Positions 1 to 13,670 of a stretch of DNA of 64,000 nucleotides are shown piece by piece. The notes beneath the pieces were generated by a model. It was not told the origin of the DNA. It searched no databases and saw only the letters and a list, made by a program, of their open reading frames with translations. The position numbers were made by a program, and so were the translations under genes. Positions within the stretch are counted from its first letter, which is position 1. The number at the start of each line of letters is the position of its first letter. This DNA comes from Epiperipatus broadwayi (Eukaryota; Onychophora; Udeonychophora; Euonychophora; Peripatidae), in NCBI GenBank assembly GCA_028023455.1, contig JAQFVV010012397.1, positions 1,056,001 to 1,120,000 on the forward strand. Direction: 5' to 3'.

Positions 1-1272
1 TGTCATGAAGCAGAGATAGGCCATATTATTTCTGCATTATGTCATCATCAATGGCCTTCTAATAGCTAAGACAAACATTATATGTTTTCTACAGTCGTAA
101 GTCAGGCCTTGTAAACGGCATTTGTTAAGTGTTTTGGCGAGACAGAATGCCATCAAGTGGCCAAGCCCGATTAGGTTATAAGTACCCAGTATTTAATTTT
201 ACATTTTTTATACATATTTTAATCATTAGTGGTTATTTGGCTACTTGACAATTTGCATTCATTTGGGAAATGTTAAGAAATCAGATTCGTCATGTGACAT
301 ACAACTAGTGCCACTTTCAGTCTTGAGCTGTGTTAATTTCTTTTTGTTTCTATATTAAAAAAATGAGATCGTAATCAAAACAAAAAGATTATACATTATC
401 ATTAGACAGATTATTTTCAGTTTATAAAATCTTTGTTTTTTATTTTAAAAATTTAAATGATTATTCATTTCTGTTATATATAACAAAATACATTTTAAAA
501 GTTTAAAATTTTTGAATATTTATTGCAATATTTTTATATGCAAATATAAATCTATTATATTTACTCATTAATATAAGTAGGTTATTTACATAGAAGCTAA
601 GATTCTAAATACAGCTTCAGGCCATATTCACATTAGCTGCTAATATAACATTATATTTTTGAAAAAAAAAGTATTTCAAGTGAAAATAAGTTAATAATAA
701 TCTAAATTTCTTGATATCTAATAAATATAGTGAAATATGAAAGATATTAAGAAGAAACATGAATCGCATAACTTCAAAATCGCTTTAAAATAATCTGCAT
801 AAAATGAGACCCAGGTGTATTATTTTACTGAATATGTAGTACTTGTTAAGTTTAAAAATATTAATAAATTGATTATAAATTTCTATTAAGTTTTAAAAAT
901 GCTAATAAATCTATTATAACCTATTAATACTAACATGTTCTTCTTTTTTTAATGTTGAGCATAAGATTGTCATTGTATATTTATGTTCAGCATCTTTGCT
1001 TTCTACAAAACATTTTCATAAAATGATTAAAATTTGGAAATCTTCCATTGACAGAAGTCTATGCAGCAGAGTATTTCCAAAGGTATGGGATTTCCTCATA
1101 AGTCTGTGTTTATGCACAAAGAAGATGCATTTGTGGAAAATTTTCAGGCCATTAGAGAAGCCACTGACATGAATAACCCATGTTTGTTATTTTTATTGAA
1201 TGCGGTTTAAATTATTAAATTTATTTTAATTACAATTAATTGTCATATTTTTCTGTAATTCTTTTTATTTTT

Positions 1273-1429
<157 letters not shown>

Positions 1430-2933
1430 TAAATATTAAATGAGCGCTTCTTGTCAGCCATTTTATTTTCAATATTTATTGAATGCCCCTGAAAATGTAT
1501 AATTAAAAAAAACATAGCTGCCAAGCTTGGATGATAAGATAATACATAAATGACAATATTTTGAATTAATAACCTGCTTTAAAGAATGTGCATTGTCAAA
1601 CCACAAGACCCTAGAAATTGATGGCATGGTTTTTGCAAAAAAAAACCGGAAGAACAATCAATTGTACTGACCAAATTATAATGATTAATCTGAAAACTTA
1701 CTCAATAGTCTAAACGTTGGGTAAAATATATATACAAAAAATAAATTATCACATAGTCTGAAAAATATATTCTATTTCTTATACTTTATACTAAATTAAG
1801 ATTAAAATGAAAATTCATGTAACATATATTAAAGCCTGCAGTTATACAAATAGTTTTAGGAAAGATTAAAAACTATAGATATCATTGCTGGTTTATATTG
1901 AATAATAGAAATTATCAGCAATGTCAAAATGAAGTATGTAAATGTTATACATGGGGGTCCTCATTCGTTGTATTTGATTAAATCCATGAAAATTGCATTA
2001 AGATTATATTAGTTAGCAATGAAAGAAAAATCCCCATATGAATAATATCAACAATCTGTAATCAGAACCACAGCATAACACCAGTGTGGTATTTACTTTT
2101 ACGTGTAAATGTAAAATACACTCATTCATTGCATAAGTATTAATATTGTACTACATGTTCATGCATATATATATTAAAAACAAATATAGCAGTATATACG
2201 CGCAAAAGTTTTACTTTTATACAATTTAACAAATAGTGTTAAACTCTCCCCTCCCCATTTTATTCATTAACTTAACAAAAAAAATTAAATATTTGTTTTA
2301 ACAAAACCAGTACTGTATTTCTTTCTTAATAGTTATTTTCTAGAATTTGGATTGTTTATGAGTTTTTAAAAAAATTATTTTTCTTTTTAAAAAAAGTTAA
2401 ATGAATAGGATAGGACGAAAGGATGTAAATCAATGTTAATCCAGTATTTATTAATAGAAGTTGTTTTTATCTTTATTATTCTATTTTTTAAAACCCTTTA
2501 AAAGTTGTTAAAAAGTTTTGCCTCAGTGCTAACTATTTAAAAAACATTTTTTCAGCAATTAACTTTAAAAGAAAATTTAACATTGTTTTTTTTTTTTTTT
2601 TTAAAAAAAGACTTTTTTTTTTCAATTTAAACTGCCATTAAAATTTTATTAAAGTAGTAAATTTTTTATCACACAATAATGCAAAATGATTTTAATTTTA
2701 AATACTGTATACAGTAATCGGTTGTTTATTCTTAGCTTGTTTAAACCACTTGAGGGCGTAATTTCTATGTAAACAAACAGAATTATTTTGTTTTTACATG
2801 ATTAACACTACTTTTTCAAATAAGGTTTGCTGATAGCCTATTATATAGTATTATACTATACGCAATGTGTTTTAATCAGTCGCATTTTTTGTGCGCACGT
2901 GCTATTTTTTAGGTTTGTACTATATATAGGGTA

Positions 2934-3010
2934 TATGAGCACAGACTTTCACATGACCCACCAGTCTCCATACTATTTCATAACACTGATACACTTGAAC
3001 ACATATATAC
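2934..3010 (-). repeat. Fragment of foldback family A (no ribozyme part)
   Basis: About 75 bp matches, as the reverse complement, the outer end of the arm at 34860-34935: the 'gcacagactttca' block, a block near 'cataacactgatacac', then 'gaacacatatat'. The hammerhead segment is absent. It is an old truncated copy of the family found at 19.4, 34.6, 38.9, 45.1 and 48.5 kb. Confidence 0.55.
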
Positions 3011-3724
3011 AATGTAAAATGATTTGCTTTGTAAACTTTATATACTGTCATGAAGCAGAATAAGATTTTGTACTGTTTTCTACAATTAATCATTCATGAA
3101 TATGGGAAAATATTCAGAATAAAGACATGAAGAATAAAAATGGTCTGTATATTTATCCATTAATTATAGCAAGGCCTTTCTACCTGTTCATCATGCTGCA
3201 TTGTGCAATGATTTTAGAAAATAGAAAAATCTTTACATGACTAATAGTTGAAATGGATTATAATGAAATGGATTAGTTTAACATTGTAAAAAAAAAATCT
3301 CTATCAGATTTGCATTCTGAATATATAATAAGGAAACCCAGATTGTATGAAAAAACTATGGATTCAGATATAATGGAAAAAATATCAACAATTTGGGATA
3401 TAATAGAACAATAGACATTAAACGGTTGTGCATTTTATCCTATCTAAAGCCTATTCATCCAATATCCCCAGACCAGTTTTTAATTTATGGCTTTTATTCA
3501 TGAGCAGTCTTGGATTTGAGAGCAATGAGTAGGCACTAGATAGGATTAAATTCACAACCTTCTGATTCTATTGATTACTATAGTTTGTGTTAGATGGCAT
3601 TTGTGTGTGGTAAAAGTTGCTATTATTTTAACAGCTTGTATAAGCATAAGAAAAGAAGATGATGTTTTTAACCTCAGATGTTATGAAGCAAATAAAAAGA
3701 AGTCAAGGTGGTTAATTAAGAGCC

Positions 3725-4210
3725 TTAAATATCAGAGTTAAAAGATTAAATTATGGTTCCAATGTGAAAAAGAAAATAATTATGATAATGGAGTCATCAC
3801 TTCATTTTGAAATGAATAATAAAGGCATACAAATCATTAAAAGTTTTAGTTCCCTTGGATTGTTCATCAACAAGAAAATATTTATTGCAGAGTTGTAATA
3901 AAAAATCTAAACAATATTGCCTAGATACAGGAATATATCTTTAAAAATGAAGATTAAAGTTGCTCAAAGTATATTTTTTGTGATTCTCTATGAGTTTGAC
4001 AGTTGGACATTAGGAAGAAATTGTAAATGTATAACTGTTATTTTTTGAATAATAGTGATGTTAATGAGTAAATGGATACTATATCACATCAAACTTGAGT
4101 TAAGATTGATGCATGAATTTTTAAACTTTAGTTCTATTTTGGTCTTATCATAAAATGGCCGAACTTATTAGAAAAGTTTATAATATTTAGAAAGTTTGGA
4201 TATAAAAAAG
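3725..4210 (+). pseudogene. Decayed RTE/L2-like LINE reverse transcriptase fragment
   Basis: Conceptual translation across frameshifts resembles the segment after the catalytic palm of RTE-type reverse transcriptases. A 'KSFSSLGLFI' block near 3838-3870 matches the usual 'FKYLGSxIT' motif. 'VAQSIFFVILYEFDSWTLG' near 3959-4017 matches the conserved 'FPxLLYGSExWTL' region that also appears in the copy at 38.4 kb. There are several stops and no open frame of useful length, so this is a dead fragment. The clade is inferred from these two blocks only. Confidence 0.55.
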
Positions 4211-4729
4211 AGAATAACCAACTATGATATGAATGGATTTATCAACACAATCATGCATATTTAAGAAATCTTAAAACAAATAGATGACAATTTTTTAGCA
4301 TTTACTAATAAATGTGACTGATTTATTTATCACTGCAGTTGTGTTCTGGAGTTTACATAAACCAACATTATGAATATTAAAAATTACAATTACAAATCTT
4401 ATAATTAAATGAATTATCTATATTGTTATTATTATTTATATTTAATTTTGTTTATAGTGAGCACATCGACATTCACATGACTAATCCCATTGTTTGAAAT
4501 CTTTACTATCCAGCTAAAGATTATCTACACATCCATTTACTGACCAATGCCTAGATATCTCAAGTATTAACCAGTTACCTGTAATCTTTAACTATCTGAA
4601 AAACGTTCAAGCTTAATCTGTATTGAAATTCCAGACTAAGATAGGATTTAATATTATTTTTGATTGCTATAAAGCTCTTTATTTATCACTGGTTAATTTT
4701 CATTTTCTGCACTAATATTATTGCCATTT

Positions 4730-4870
4730 CATGATTTAGTGCAGTGGTAAAGTGACAGACTCTAGTTGTAAGGTCATCGAATCAATTCCAGTGATCACAC
4801 TTTTGATTATTGAACTTCTTATAAACTCTCAAGGAATAAAGCCATTCAAGTATTTCTATTTTATTTTTAT
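4730..4870 (+). repeat. tRNA-derived SINE fragment
   Basis: An A-box-like segment (tttagtgcagtggtaaagtg, about 4735-4754) is followed about 25 bp later by a B-box-like segment (ggtcatcgaatcaattcc, 4772-4789). This is the spacing of an internal RNA polymerase III promoter in a tRNA-related SINE. The downstream body is short and AT-rich. No cloverleaf for a functional tRNA can be drawn. Confidence 0.5.
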
Positions 4871-5420
4871 TTAGTATATTTCTATGATATTGTAATAATT
4901 TATGTAATGCTATTTACATACAAATATGGTTTAACTTTATTGGTAAATAAATTCACTGAACATGTAATATTAAAACTGTAACACACAGCAACAGACACAT
5001 ACATTTAAAATACTTAAAAATAATATTAAATTGTGAAAGTAGGTGGAGTAACTAGACATTAGAATGTTGTCTTGAGGAGGTTTGCCCTTTTGATCGCCAT
5101 TTGAAAAATATAGCAGTTTTAAAATATATATATATATATTTGTTGAATGTGTGTTAATGTAAGAATCTCTATAACTAAGTTGTATGTAAGATTAGTTGGT
5201 TTAAATTTGCTAATAACGTTTGTTTTTTTTAAATTTTAATTTAAGAACATTTAGTTATTTTGAGGTAAAAGGTAACGTTTAGAAGCCTAAGTTACACGTG
5301 ATTATTGATCGATCGTTTTTCAAAGTAAAAATTTTTCATCTTTCTGTGCAAAAGGGTTTGAAGAGTAGGAGAGAAAATATAAAGTTAAATATAGATTAGG
5401 CGGCTTGGAAAATAAGTAAT
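4871..5420. other. Non-coding DNA and probable 5' UTR of the LINE at 5.4 kb
   Basis: AT-rich sequence with a short (TA)n run near 5125. The last 100-250 bp may be the 5' untranslated and promoter part of the following LINE, but its 5' boundary cannot be placed without other copies. Confidence 0.4.
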
Positions 5421-6453
5421 ATGGATTGCATTTGTATTTTACAATGCATATATAATTGTCAGAAAGGAATTAGACATGCTGTGGTAGAATGTAATATATG
5501 TGATAAGGCTTTTCACTTGAAATGCTTAAATAAGACTAGGAAGGATGTAGCAGGTTTATGGTTATGTAGACAGTGTGTGAATGTGATAAAAGAGGTAAAA
5601 AAGTGGTTTCAAAGTGTAGATAGCTTAAAGAGAAAGTCAGGAGGAATGGAGCAAAACATAGTTGACAAAGGCAGGAAGTCTGGAGAAATGGAACAAAACA
5701 TAGTTGAGGAAGACAGGATAGAGTGTGTTTGTAGTGGAGTGACAAGAGATATGGATGGAAAAATAGGTAGTGCATTGGAGATGGTTGGCCAAAGAATAAG
5801 TAAGATAGAGGAAGAGGTGAATGATGTAGAAGAAAAATTAAAATCATTAGAGACGAAGTGTGAGCAGATAAAGGGATTACTGAGTAGGAATAATAAGGAA
5901 GAAGTAGATGAAGTCCAGAAGGTGGTAGAGAAGGTTGTGAATGAAGCAGAGAAAGTAGACTATGAGACAGTATTGATAGGGGATTCATTAATAAGAGAAT
6001 GTGGAGATATAATTGCAAGGGAAAATAGAAACAGGTATGTAAGAGTATGTTTGCCAGGAGCTAAAATTAGGGATGTTACAGATAAAGTAAAGAAGCAAGG
6101 GAATAGATATGTATATGTTGTGGTAGGGACTAATAATTTATCAGAGTCATCAGAGAGAGTAATGGGTGAGTACACAGAACTGATTAGGAATTTGAGAATG
6201 GTTAAAGGAAGAGTAGGAATAGTTGGATTATTAACCAAGATTTGATAAAAGGTATATGTTAGATAGGGCATGTTCTATAAATGAGAGATTGAAAGAATTG
6301 TGTGAGAGAAATGATGTTATGTTTGTGGGTGTGTGGAATTTTTTTACTGGAAAGAGGGAGTTATTTGAAAAAGATGGGTTGTACTTAGGGAAACAAGGAA
6401 GTGAAGTTTTAGGGAGTCTGATTTATAAAGAATATAGTTCAGGAAACTTGTAA
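5421..6453 (+). pseudogene. LINE ORF1: PHD-type zinc finger plus SGNH esterase, frameshifted
   Basis: The first reading frame (5421-6245, 274 aa) opens with a cysteine/histidine cluster over residues ~4-50. It contains 'CNICDKAFHLKC' and ends 'LWLCRQC', which is the C4HC3 layout of a PHD finger. Residues ~100-170 are a Lys/Glu-rich coiled coil. From ~185 an SGNH/GDSL hydrolase begins: 'IGDSLIR' holds the nucleophile serine and 'VVGTNNL' the G-x-N block. A frameshift near 6240 moves the rest to 6256-6453, which ends with 'DGLYLGKQG'. That is where the catalytic D-x-x-H is expected, and the His is Tyr here. PHD plus esterase ORF1 proteins are known from CR1/L2/Jockey-group LINEs, where they act with the RNA during retrotransposition. 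The copy is inactive. Confidence 0.85.
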
Positions 6454-6536
6454 AAATTGTAATGTTATTAAAAAGAAGAAGAATGGATGGGATGTAAGGA
6501 TTAAACAAAGGGCAGTTGATTTAGATATAAATGTAG

Positions 6537-9500
6537 ATGTGGAGAGGGAATGGGTCTGTAAAATTAACGGTAAGCAAGTTATTTATAAGCATAATGGAGA
6601 AGAAAGAATATAAAAAAATGTATAAAAGAGTAGTTAGGAAAGAAAAAATGGTTAAAATTGGGTATTTGAATATTCAAGGTGGTAGGAGACCAGAAAAGTG
6701 GCAGGAATTAAACAAAGCAATTGAAAATGAAGAGCTTGAGGTATTAGCAGTAGTGGAAACACATCTAAGAGAAGAAGAAGAACCTGTTTGGAAAATTTGG
6801 TATGGCAGGGTATAAATAAAAAAGATAAAGAAAAAAGGGTGGTGGTATAGGTTGTGTTATATCAAAAAAAATATTTAAATACTGTTAAATGCCAAGAACA
6901 TTTGTGGTTTGAAATAAGATTGGGAAAACAAGAATGGATGGTGGCTATAGTTTATATAGCTATTGGAGATAGTCAAACTATAATGGAATAGAACAAGAGC
7001 ATATATGAGTGCCTAATTAAGGATATAAAGAGTTTTAAAGAAAAGGGGAAGAGAATAATGGTTATAGGAGATATGAATGGACAGCTTTTGAAGAACTTTC
7101 GTCAGAGAGTAAATTTGAGCATTGGAAACTTATTTAATATTTATGAGGGACAATATGCATGGTCTAGGAATAATATATCCCACACAATAGATTATATATT
7201 GGCAGAGAAAGAGGGAATGAATAAAGTAGGGAAAATTAAAGTGTTTGATAATGAAGAGAGAGTATGTAATAGTGATCATAATTTTGTTGTAATTGAAATG
7301 GTTAGTAATGTGATGGAAAATAGGAATAAAAGTAGAAACAATAGTGAAAGATGTGGATGGAGAGTGAATGATAAGAATAAGTTAGAAGAGTATAAAATAC
7401 AAGTTGAAGAAACCATGGAAGAGTTGATTGGAAATGAGTATGAGGACTGGTGTGATAAAATAGAAAAAGTGGCAAATAGGGATTTAGGTGAGAATATTCA
7501 AAAGAATAAAAGTAATAGAAAAATGAGAGTTAGTAAAAGTGTAAAAGAGAGGAAAAAAGCATGTAGAGAATATAAGTATGCTATTAAGAACAAAGAAAGT
7601 GAAAAAGATATTAATGCTAAATGGGAAAAGTACTTAGAAAAAAAGAAGTTAGCTAAAATAGATAATTATAAAGAGAGAATGAAACTAAATAGTAAATTAT
7701 TGGATGATAATAAAAGTGGAAGAGATGGGAGTAAAAAATTTTGGAATTACATTAAAAGGAGAAATTTAGGGGGGAGAGAGATAGTATTACTGGATGAGGA
7801 GGGAATAGAGTGTAGCTCTAGAGAAGAATTAGAAAGGATATTGAATAGTTATGTAATGGATATAGAAAAGATGTTAAATGTGAAGGACAGAGGGATAGAA
7901 AATATGAAAGCATATAGTAATGGGAATATTACATTTACAGAAAATGTACTGAATGAGGCAGGGAAAAAAATTGAGAAGTGGTAAGGTAAGAGGATTAGAT
8001 GGATGAGCAGCAGAGATGGTAATGAATTTGGGGCACAGGGCAAAAGTAAAGTTACTATCATGTTTTAATAAATTTAATCAGCCATTTAAGCTATTGTGTG
8101 CTTTTTTCAGTGTTAAATAATAATAAATGAGGACTTTCGCTTACAACACAAGATATAGTATTTAGGAAAGAATAAAATGAATCCACTTATTCAATCCAAC
8201 CCAAATGCTTATATATGGGCAAATCTTAAGTACTGTAAGTGAATGTGTGAGGATAGACTACTCACTTTAAACCACTGTTTATAATATCTGAATAAATGGT
8301 GCCAATGAAATTATCTAGAATTTACTAGACGTCACTCACAAATGAAACTCCCAAACATATGTAAATAAACATTTATTTTTAGCACTGTTTCTAATTGTAA
8401 TAAATTTAATCAGCCATTTAAGCTATTGTGCACTTTTTTCATGAGTGTCTAGATAATTTCATTGGTGCCATTCATTCAGATATCGTAAACAGTGGTTTAG
8501 GGTGAGTAGTCTAGTCTCACACTTTCACTTACAGTACTTAAGATTTGCCCATATATAAGCATTTGGGTTGGATTGAATAAGTGGATTCATTTTATTCTTT
8601 CCTAAATACTATATCTTGTGTTGTAAGCGGAAGTACTCATTTATTATTATTTAACACTCGTGAAAAAAGCACACAATAGCTTAAATGGCTGATTAAATTT
8701 ATTACAATTAGAAACAGTGCTAAAAATAAATGTTTATCATGTTTTAATAAGATGGCACAGAAGATAGTTTTTTTGGGTAGTTGGAGTAATACAAGAGTAA
8801 GATTGTTATTTAAAGGAAAAGGTAAGGATCATAGAAAGTTAAATAATTATAGACCAATAGCAATAACATCAGTTTTATATAAAGTTTTTTCATATATGGT
8901 GGCTGGAATAGTTTCAAAATGGAAGAAAATAATGTAGTGGGGGAAATGCAAGGAGGTTTTAGGTCAGATAAACATATAGGAGATAGTTTATTTGTAGTTA
9001 CACAACTTATAGATATGAGTGTAAATTCAGGTAGACAGTTATATATGAGTTTTATAGATATAGAGAAAGCATATGATAGAGTGAATAGAAATAGATTATG
9101 GATAAGTTTAGCAAATCTGGGAATGGATGAAGCTTTAGTGGGTGTTTTTAAGAAATTATATGAAAATAATTACTATACATATCAATTAAGAGATATAGAA
9201 TCAGGTAAAGTTAAAAATGGGGTGGGACTGAGGCAAGGATGCCCTATGTCACCTATTTTGTTTGTGATGTATTTGAATAAAATGGAGAGAGCAGTAGAAA
9301 GCCTAGGAAGAGGGATAGAAATACCGTTAACAGGTGGCAAGAGAGTATATACATTGTTGGGTCTTTTTTTGCAGATGATGTCTTTTTGTGTGCAAAAAGA
9401 AGAGAAGATATGGAAGTTATGCTGAGGACATGAACAAGGGTGGGTAAAGATATGGGGATTAAATTTAGTGAAGAAAAATCAAATATAATGATGGTGAATA

Positions 9501-10634
9501 CTGGGGAAAGAGAAGACAAAGATTTCTTATTGGGGGATATAAAGTTAAGTGTGGTGAACAGATATAGTTATTTGGGAATCATCTTGAGTAATAAGAACAA
9601 TTGCTTGGATGAATGGAAGAAAAAATTGATAAATGAAGCAAAGAAAAGAAAGGGATTGATAAAGAAATTAAGTGTTTTCATATAATAAATACGATGTAGC
9701 TAGAATTGTATGGAAGGGAGTGGCAGTAGCAGGGTTAACATATGGCAATGATGCATTATGTGTTAGTAAAGGGGTATTAGATTGCTTAGAAAAAGTACAA
9801 AGGGAAGTAGGAAGACATGCATTAGATGCTGAGGTGTGGACAGCAAAAAAGGCAATTCAAGGAGAAATGGGATGGTCAAGTTTTTATATGAGGGATGCAA
9901 AAAGTAAATTGAAAATGTTCGGTAGATTGCAGTTTATGGATAATAAAAGAATAGCCAAAATAGTATTTAATTGGGTTACAAGTAAAGGGCAGGCAACAAG
10001 ATGGGTGAGAAAGGTAATGTCGTATGCAGAAGATTTGGATAAAGAAGTTATGTCAGTATACTTGTACAAAAGATGGGATGATTGTATTAGGAGGATTGTT
10101 GAATGTTATAGTGGGAAGGAGTGGGATAGAAGAATAGATGCATTAATAAAGAATAGGGAGTTGGAGAGATGGAGAACTAGTATGGTGAGTAAAACGAGTT
10201 TAAATATATATAGAAGTAAACCGAACATTGGGTGTGAGTTAATTTATGATAATAGTAAGGAAAGTAGTTTATTGTTTAAGGCTCGAATGGGATCTTTAGC
10301 AACAAGGGAAAATACACGTAAATGGAAAAATATGGATGATTTAGTCTGCAAGTTGTGTAAGGAAGGCATAGAAAATATTAGGCATTTGTTACTTCAATGT
10401 AAATGTTTGGAAGCAGAAAGGGTACAAATAATGAAGTTATGGAAGGTTAAATATGAACAAAGTGATTATACAGAAAGTGAGTTATTGGTTTTTATGCTAG
10501 GTTTGGGAAAAAATAAGGGGGATTTAGATATGAAGGTCATGGAGTTGACAAAGATTATGTTGTGGAAATGGGATGGAGCAGATTATGGGAAAACTAAGGA
10601 AGGTAAAGTGGCTAACAGGTTTCTCTGGGCATAG
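6537..10634 (+). pseudogene. LINE ORF2: APE endonuclease and reverse transcriptase, broken
   Basis: Order of domains: an APE-type endonuclease with 'KIGYLNIQ' (about 6656), 'VVETHL' (6750), 'VIGDMNG' (7060), 'HTIDYIL' (7180) and 'SDHNFV' (7270); then the reverse transcriptase with 'NYRPIAITS' (8846), 'FIDIEKAYDRVNR' (9051), 'GLRQGCPMSP' (9228) and the catalytic FADD (9368-9379, in another frame from its neighbours). The C-terminal region (9440-10634) ends with a C-x2-C...H-x4-C knuckle ('CKLCKEG...HLLLQC'). Several frameshifts, an in-frame stop near 8012 and a 663-bp insertion at 8072-8734 break the frame. It cuts target DNA and copies LINE RNA in living relatives. It belongs to the CR1/L2/Jockey side of LINEs with ORF1 above; I cannot fix the clade. 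Confidence 0.85.
8056..8750. mobile_element. 663-bp foldback element with 16-bp target duplication, inside the LINE
   Basis: The 16 bases 'tatcatgttttaataa' occur on both sides (8056-8071 and 8735-8750). Removing 8072-8750 restores the LINE reading frame across the site, so this is a real insertion. The insert is an inverted repeat: arm 8072-8318 pairs with 8448-8699, and a direct extra copy of the element's tip lies in the centre (about 8368-8445). Reading outward, the unit is about 335 bp and the arrangement is head-to-tail partial dimer plus inverted copy. There is no coding capacity. A variable, long target duplication of this kind fits Penelope-like or other target-primed insertion better than a cut-and-paste transposon. 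Confidence 0.8.
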
Positions 10635-10639
10635 CTGCT

Positions 10640-10693
10640 GAGAGATTCCTGACTCTGTTTAAGGAGAAGTCACAGTACATCACATCACATCAC
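10640..10693 (+). repeat. LINE 3' end with CACAT repeat tail
   Basis: After the ORF2 stop come about 40 bp of 3' UTR and then 'acatcacatcacatcacat', a short repeat tail as seen at the 3' ends of many LINEs that lack poly-A. The truncated copy that follows ends with a related 'cagtgcatcacat' at 12608-12620. Confidence 0.6.
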
Positions 10694-12620
10694 ATGGAGT
10701 AATACAAGAGTAAGATTGTTATTTAAAGGAAAGAGTAAGGATCATAGAAAGTTAGGCAATTATAGATAGATAGCAGTAACATCAGTTTTATATAAAGTTT
10801 TCTTATATATGGTGGCTGGAAAAGTTGCAAAATGAATGGAAAAAAAATAATGTAGTAAGGGAAATGCAAGGAGGTTTTAGATCAGATAGGCATATAGGAG
10901 GTAGTTTATTTGTAGTCACACAACTTATGGATATGATTAGGAATTCAGGTAGACTGTTATATATGAGTTTTATAGATATAGAGAAGGCATATGATAGAGT
11001 AAATGGAAATAGATTATGGGTAAGTTTAGCAAATTTGGGAATGGATGAAGTTTTAGTGGATATTATTAAGAAATTATAGAAAATAATTACTATACATATC
11101 AATTAGGGGATATGATCAGTTAAAGTTTAAAATGGGGTGAGACTTAGACAAAAATGCCATATGTCACTTATTTTTGTTGTATTTGAGTGAAATGGATAGA
11201 GCAATAGAAAGACTAGGAAGAGGGATAGAGATACCATGAATAAGTGGCAAGGGAGAATATACTTTGTCAGATTCTTTTTTGCAGATGATGTGTTTTAATG
11301 TGCAGAAAGAAGAGAAGATATGGAAGTTATGCCAAGGACATGCACAAAGGTGGGTAAAGAGATGGGAATTAAATTTAGTGAAGAAAAATCAAATATAATA
11401 ATGGTTAATATTGGGAGAGAGAAGATGTAGAATTTTTATTGAGGGATATAAAGTTAAGTGTGGTGAATAGATATAGTTATTTGGAAATCATCTTAAATAA
11501 TCAGAAATATTGCTTGGATGAATGGAAGAAAAAAAAAGATAAATAAAGCAAACAAAAGAAGAAAAGAAAAGGATTGATAAAAAAAATTAACAGTGTTTTC
11601 ATATAATAAATATGATGTAGTTAGAATTGTATGGAAGGGAGTTGCATCAGCAGGGTTAACATATGGTAATTATGCATTATGTGTTAGTAAAGGGATATTA
11701 GATTACTTTTAAAAAGTACAAAGGGAAGTAGGAAGACATGCATTAGATGCAGATGTGTGGACAGCAAAGGAGGCAATTCAAGGAAAAATGGAATGGTCAA
11801 GTTTTTATATGAGAGATGCAAAAAGCAAAATGAAAATGTTCAGTAGATTGCAGTTTATGGATAATAAAAGAATAGCCCTAATAAGATTTAAGTGGGTTAC
11901 AAATAAAGGGCGGGCAACAAGATGGATGAGAAAGATAATGTGGTGTGCAGAAGATTTGGATAAAGAATTTATATCAGTATACTTGTATAAAAGATGGGAT
12001 GATTGTGTTAGGAGGATTGTTGAGTGTTATAGTGCTAAATAATGGAATAGAAGAATAGATGCATTAATAAAGAATAGGGAATTGGAGAGATGGAGAACTA
12101 ATATGGAGAGTAAAGAATTTAAATATATATAGAGAGGTAAATGGAACATTGGGTGTGAGGTAATTTATGATAATAACAAGCAAAGAAGTTTATTGTTTAA
12201 GGCTCAAACAGGATCTTTAGCAACAAGGGAATATACTCATAAATGAAAAAAGATGGGTGATTTAGTCTGCAAGTTGTGTAAGGAAGATATATAAAATATT
12301 AGACATCTGTTAATTCAATGTAAATGCTTGAAAGCAGAAAGAGTACAAATAATAAAGTTATGAAAAAATAAATATGAACAAAGTGATTTTTCTGAAAGTG
12401 GGTTATTGATTTTGATGCTGGGTTTGGGAAAATATAAAAGGGATTTAGATATGAAGGACATGGAGTTGACAAAGTTTATGTTGTGGAAATGAGATGGAGA
12501 TTATGGGAAAACTTAGGGTGGTGGATGGAAAGGGAAGGTAAAGTGGCTAACAGGTTTCTTTAGGCATAGGTGCTGAGAGATTCCTAACTTCATATAAGAA
12601 GAAGTCACAGTGCATCACAT
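10694..12620 (+). pseudogene. 5'-truncated second copy of the same LINE
   Basis: Begins inside the reverse transcriptase at 'ggagtaatacaagagtaag', homologous to 8780 of the first copy, and runs to the same 3' tail. Recognisable blocks are 'EMQGGFRSDRHIGG' and 'FIDIEKAYDRVNG' (10860-11010), 'FADD' near 11278 and the C-terminal domain at 11755-12042. It carries many stops and frameshifts, more than the first copy. It starts exactly where the first copy's CACAT tail ends, so the two lie head to tail without spacer. Confidence 0.85.
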
Positions 12621-13670
12621 TATTATATGGTAATATTTGATTATTGGTGGCAGTTTAACATTGTTTGCACTACTTAATGCAGTTCATATTATAACATTAG
12701 TTGAATTTATTATAATATTTCTACAATAATATTAAATAAAATTGTACTAATACCTTTTGCTTAATGGAAAATTTATTAGTTATTAAGTTTAGTTTGAAGT
12801 TCTTTTACTAATATTATTTTATCACCTTTCCAAAATGTTCGATACTTTTTCATTCTTTTTGCATTTCTTATACTAAATAAATCTCTAAAAAAATCACTTC
12901 TTTGAATTTTTCATGTACAATAATCACAGTATTTTTCTTAAGCCATAACGTTTTATTTTACAACACTCTTTTATTAATGTATACACTTTTCACAGTTTAA
13001 ATCTACAGGTATGGTTCTTTTATTATTCTTCTTATTTAGAATATATCAACTAATTCATAATATGTCCAATGCTTTCTTGCTTTTTGTAATCTATTAATTG
13101 AATAGTCTCCTATGATCATTTGCAATTCTTGTTATAACTAAATATTCTGTTAAAAAAAAAACAGTCTTTTTGATAACTATTTGAAATTGCTATGCTTAAT
13201 AAAAAAATTAAACTCTAAATTTAGACTGTAGCAAATTTGTATTAATATAAATTATTAGTTATGTATAAAAAGCATTAGTAGTAACCCAAGCATTTACATT
13301 TGTGTAGATTTACTATTCTAGCAGCAAATATAAGTAATATTTTTTGGACTTTTATGGACTACTTTATTTTGAGATAGAGCAGGAAAAAATGTCAACTTTA
13401 TTCCTATCTTCTATTATTTAAATTCTCTCTTTTAGATAGGTGATTGTCATTGTTGCCTTTTTATAATAAACATTCTAAACATTATGAAACCAAATGGCTA
13501 TTATAATAATTGCCTTTACAATAAATATGTTTTCCTTTCCAGTTTCACAAAAAACAATAACAAAAATATATGTTAATCTATATAATTATTTATCACATAT
13601 ACACATATAAATGTAAAATGAGAAGCAAAAATTATTCACTAAATAGAATGAGAAAAATAAATAAACCTAC
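12621..13670. other. AT-rich non-coding DNA, probably intron
   Basis: I see no coding, RNA or repeat signal here beyond low-complexity A/T sequence. It lies immediately 3' (minus strand) of the sushi exon, so part of it should be intron of that gene. Confidence 0.5.

Noticed and set aside
3047-3062. 'tgtcatgaagcaga' shared with the first bases of the window
   Set aside because: Only about 14 bp match and the flanks do not align; chance or a trivial repeat.
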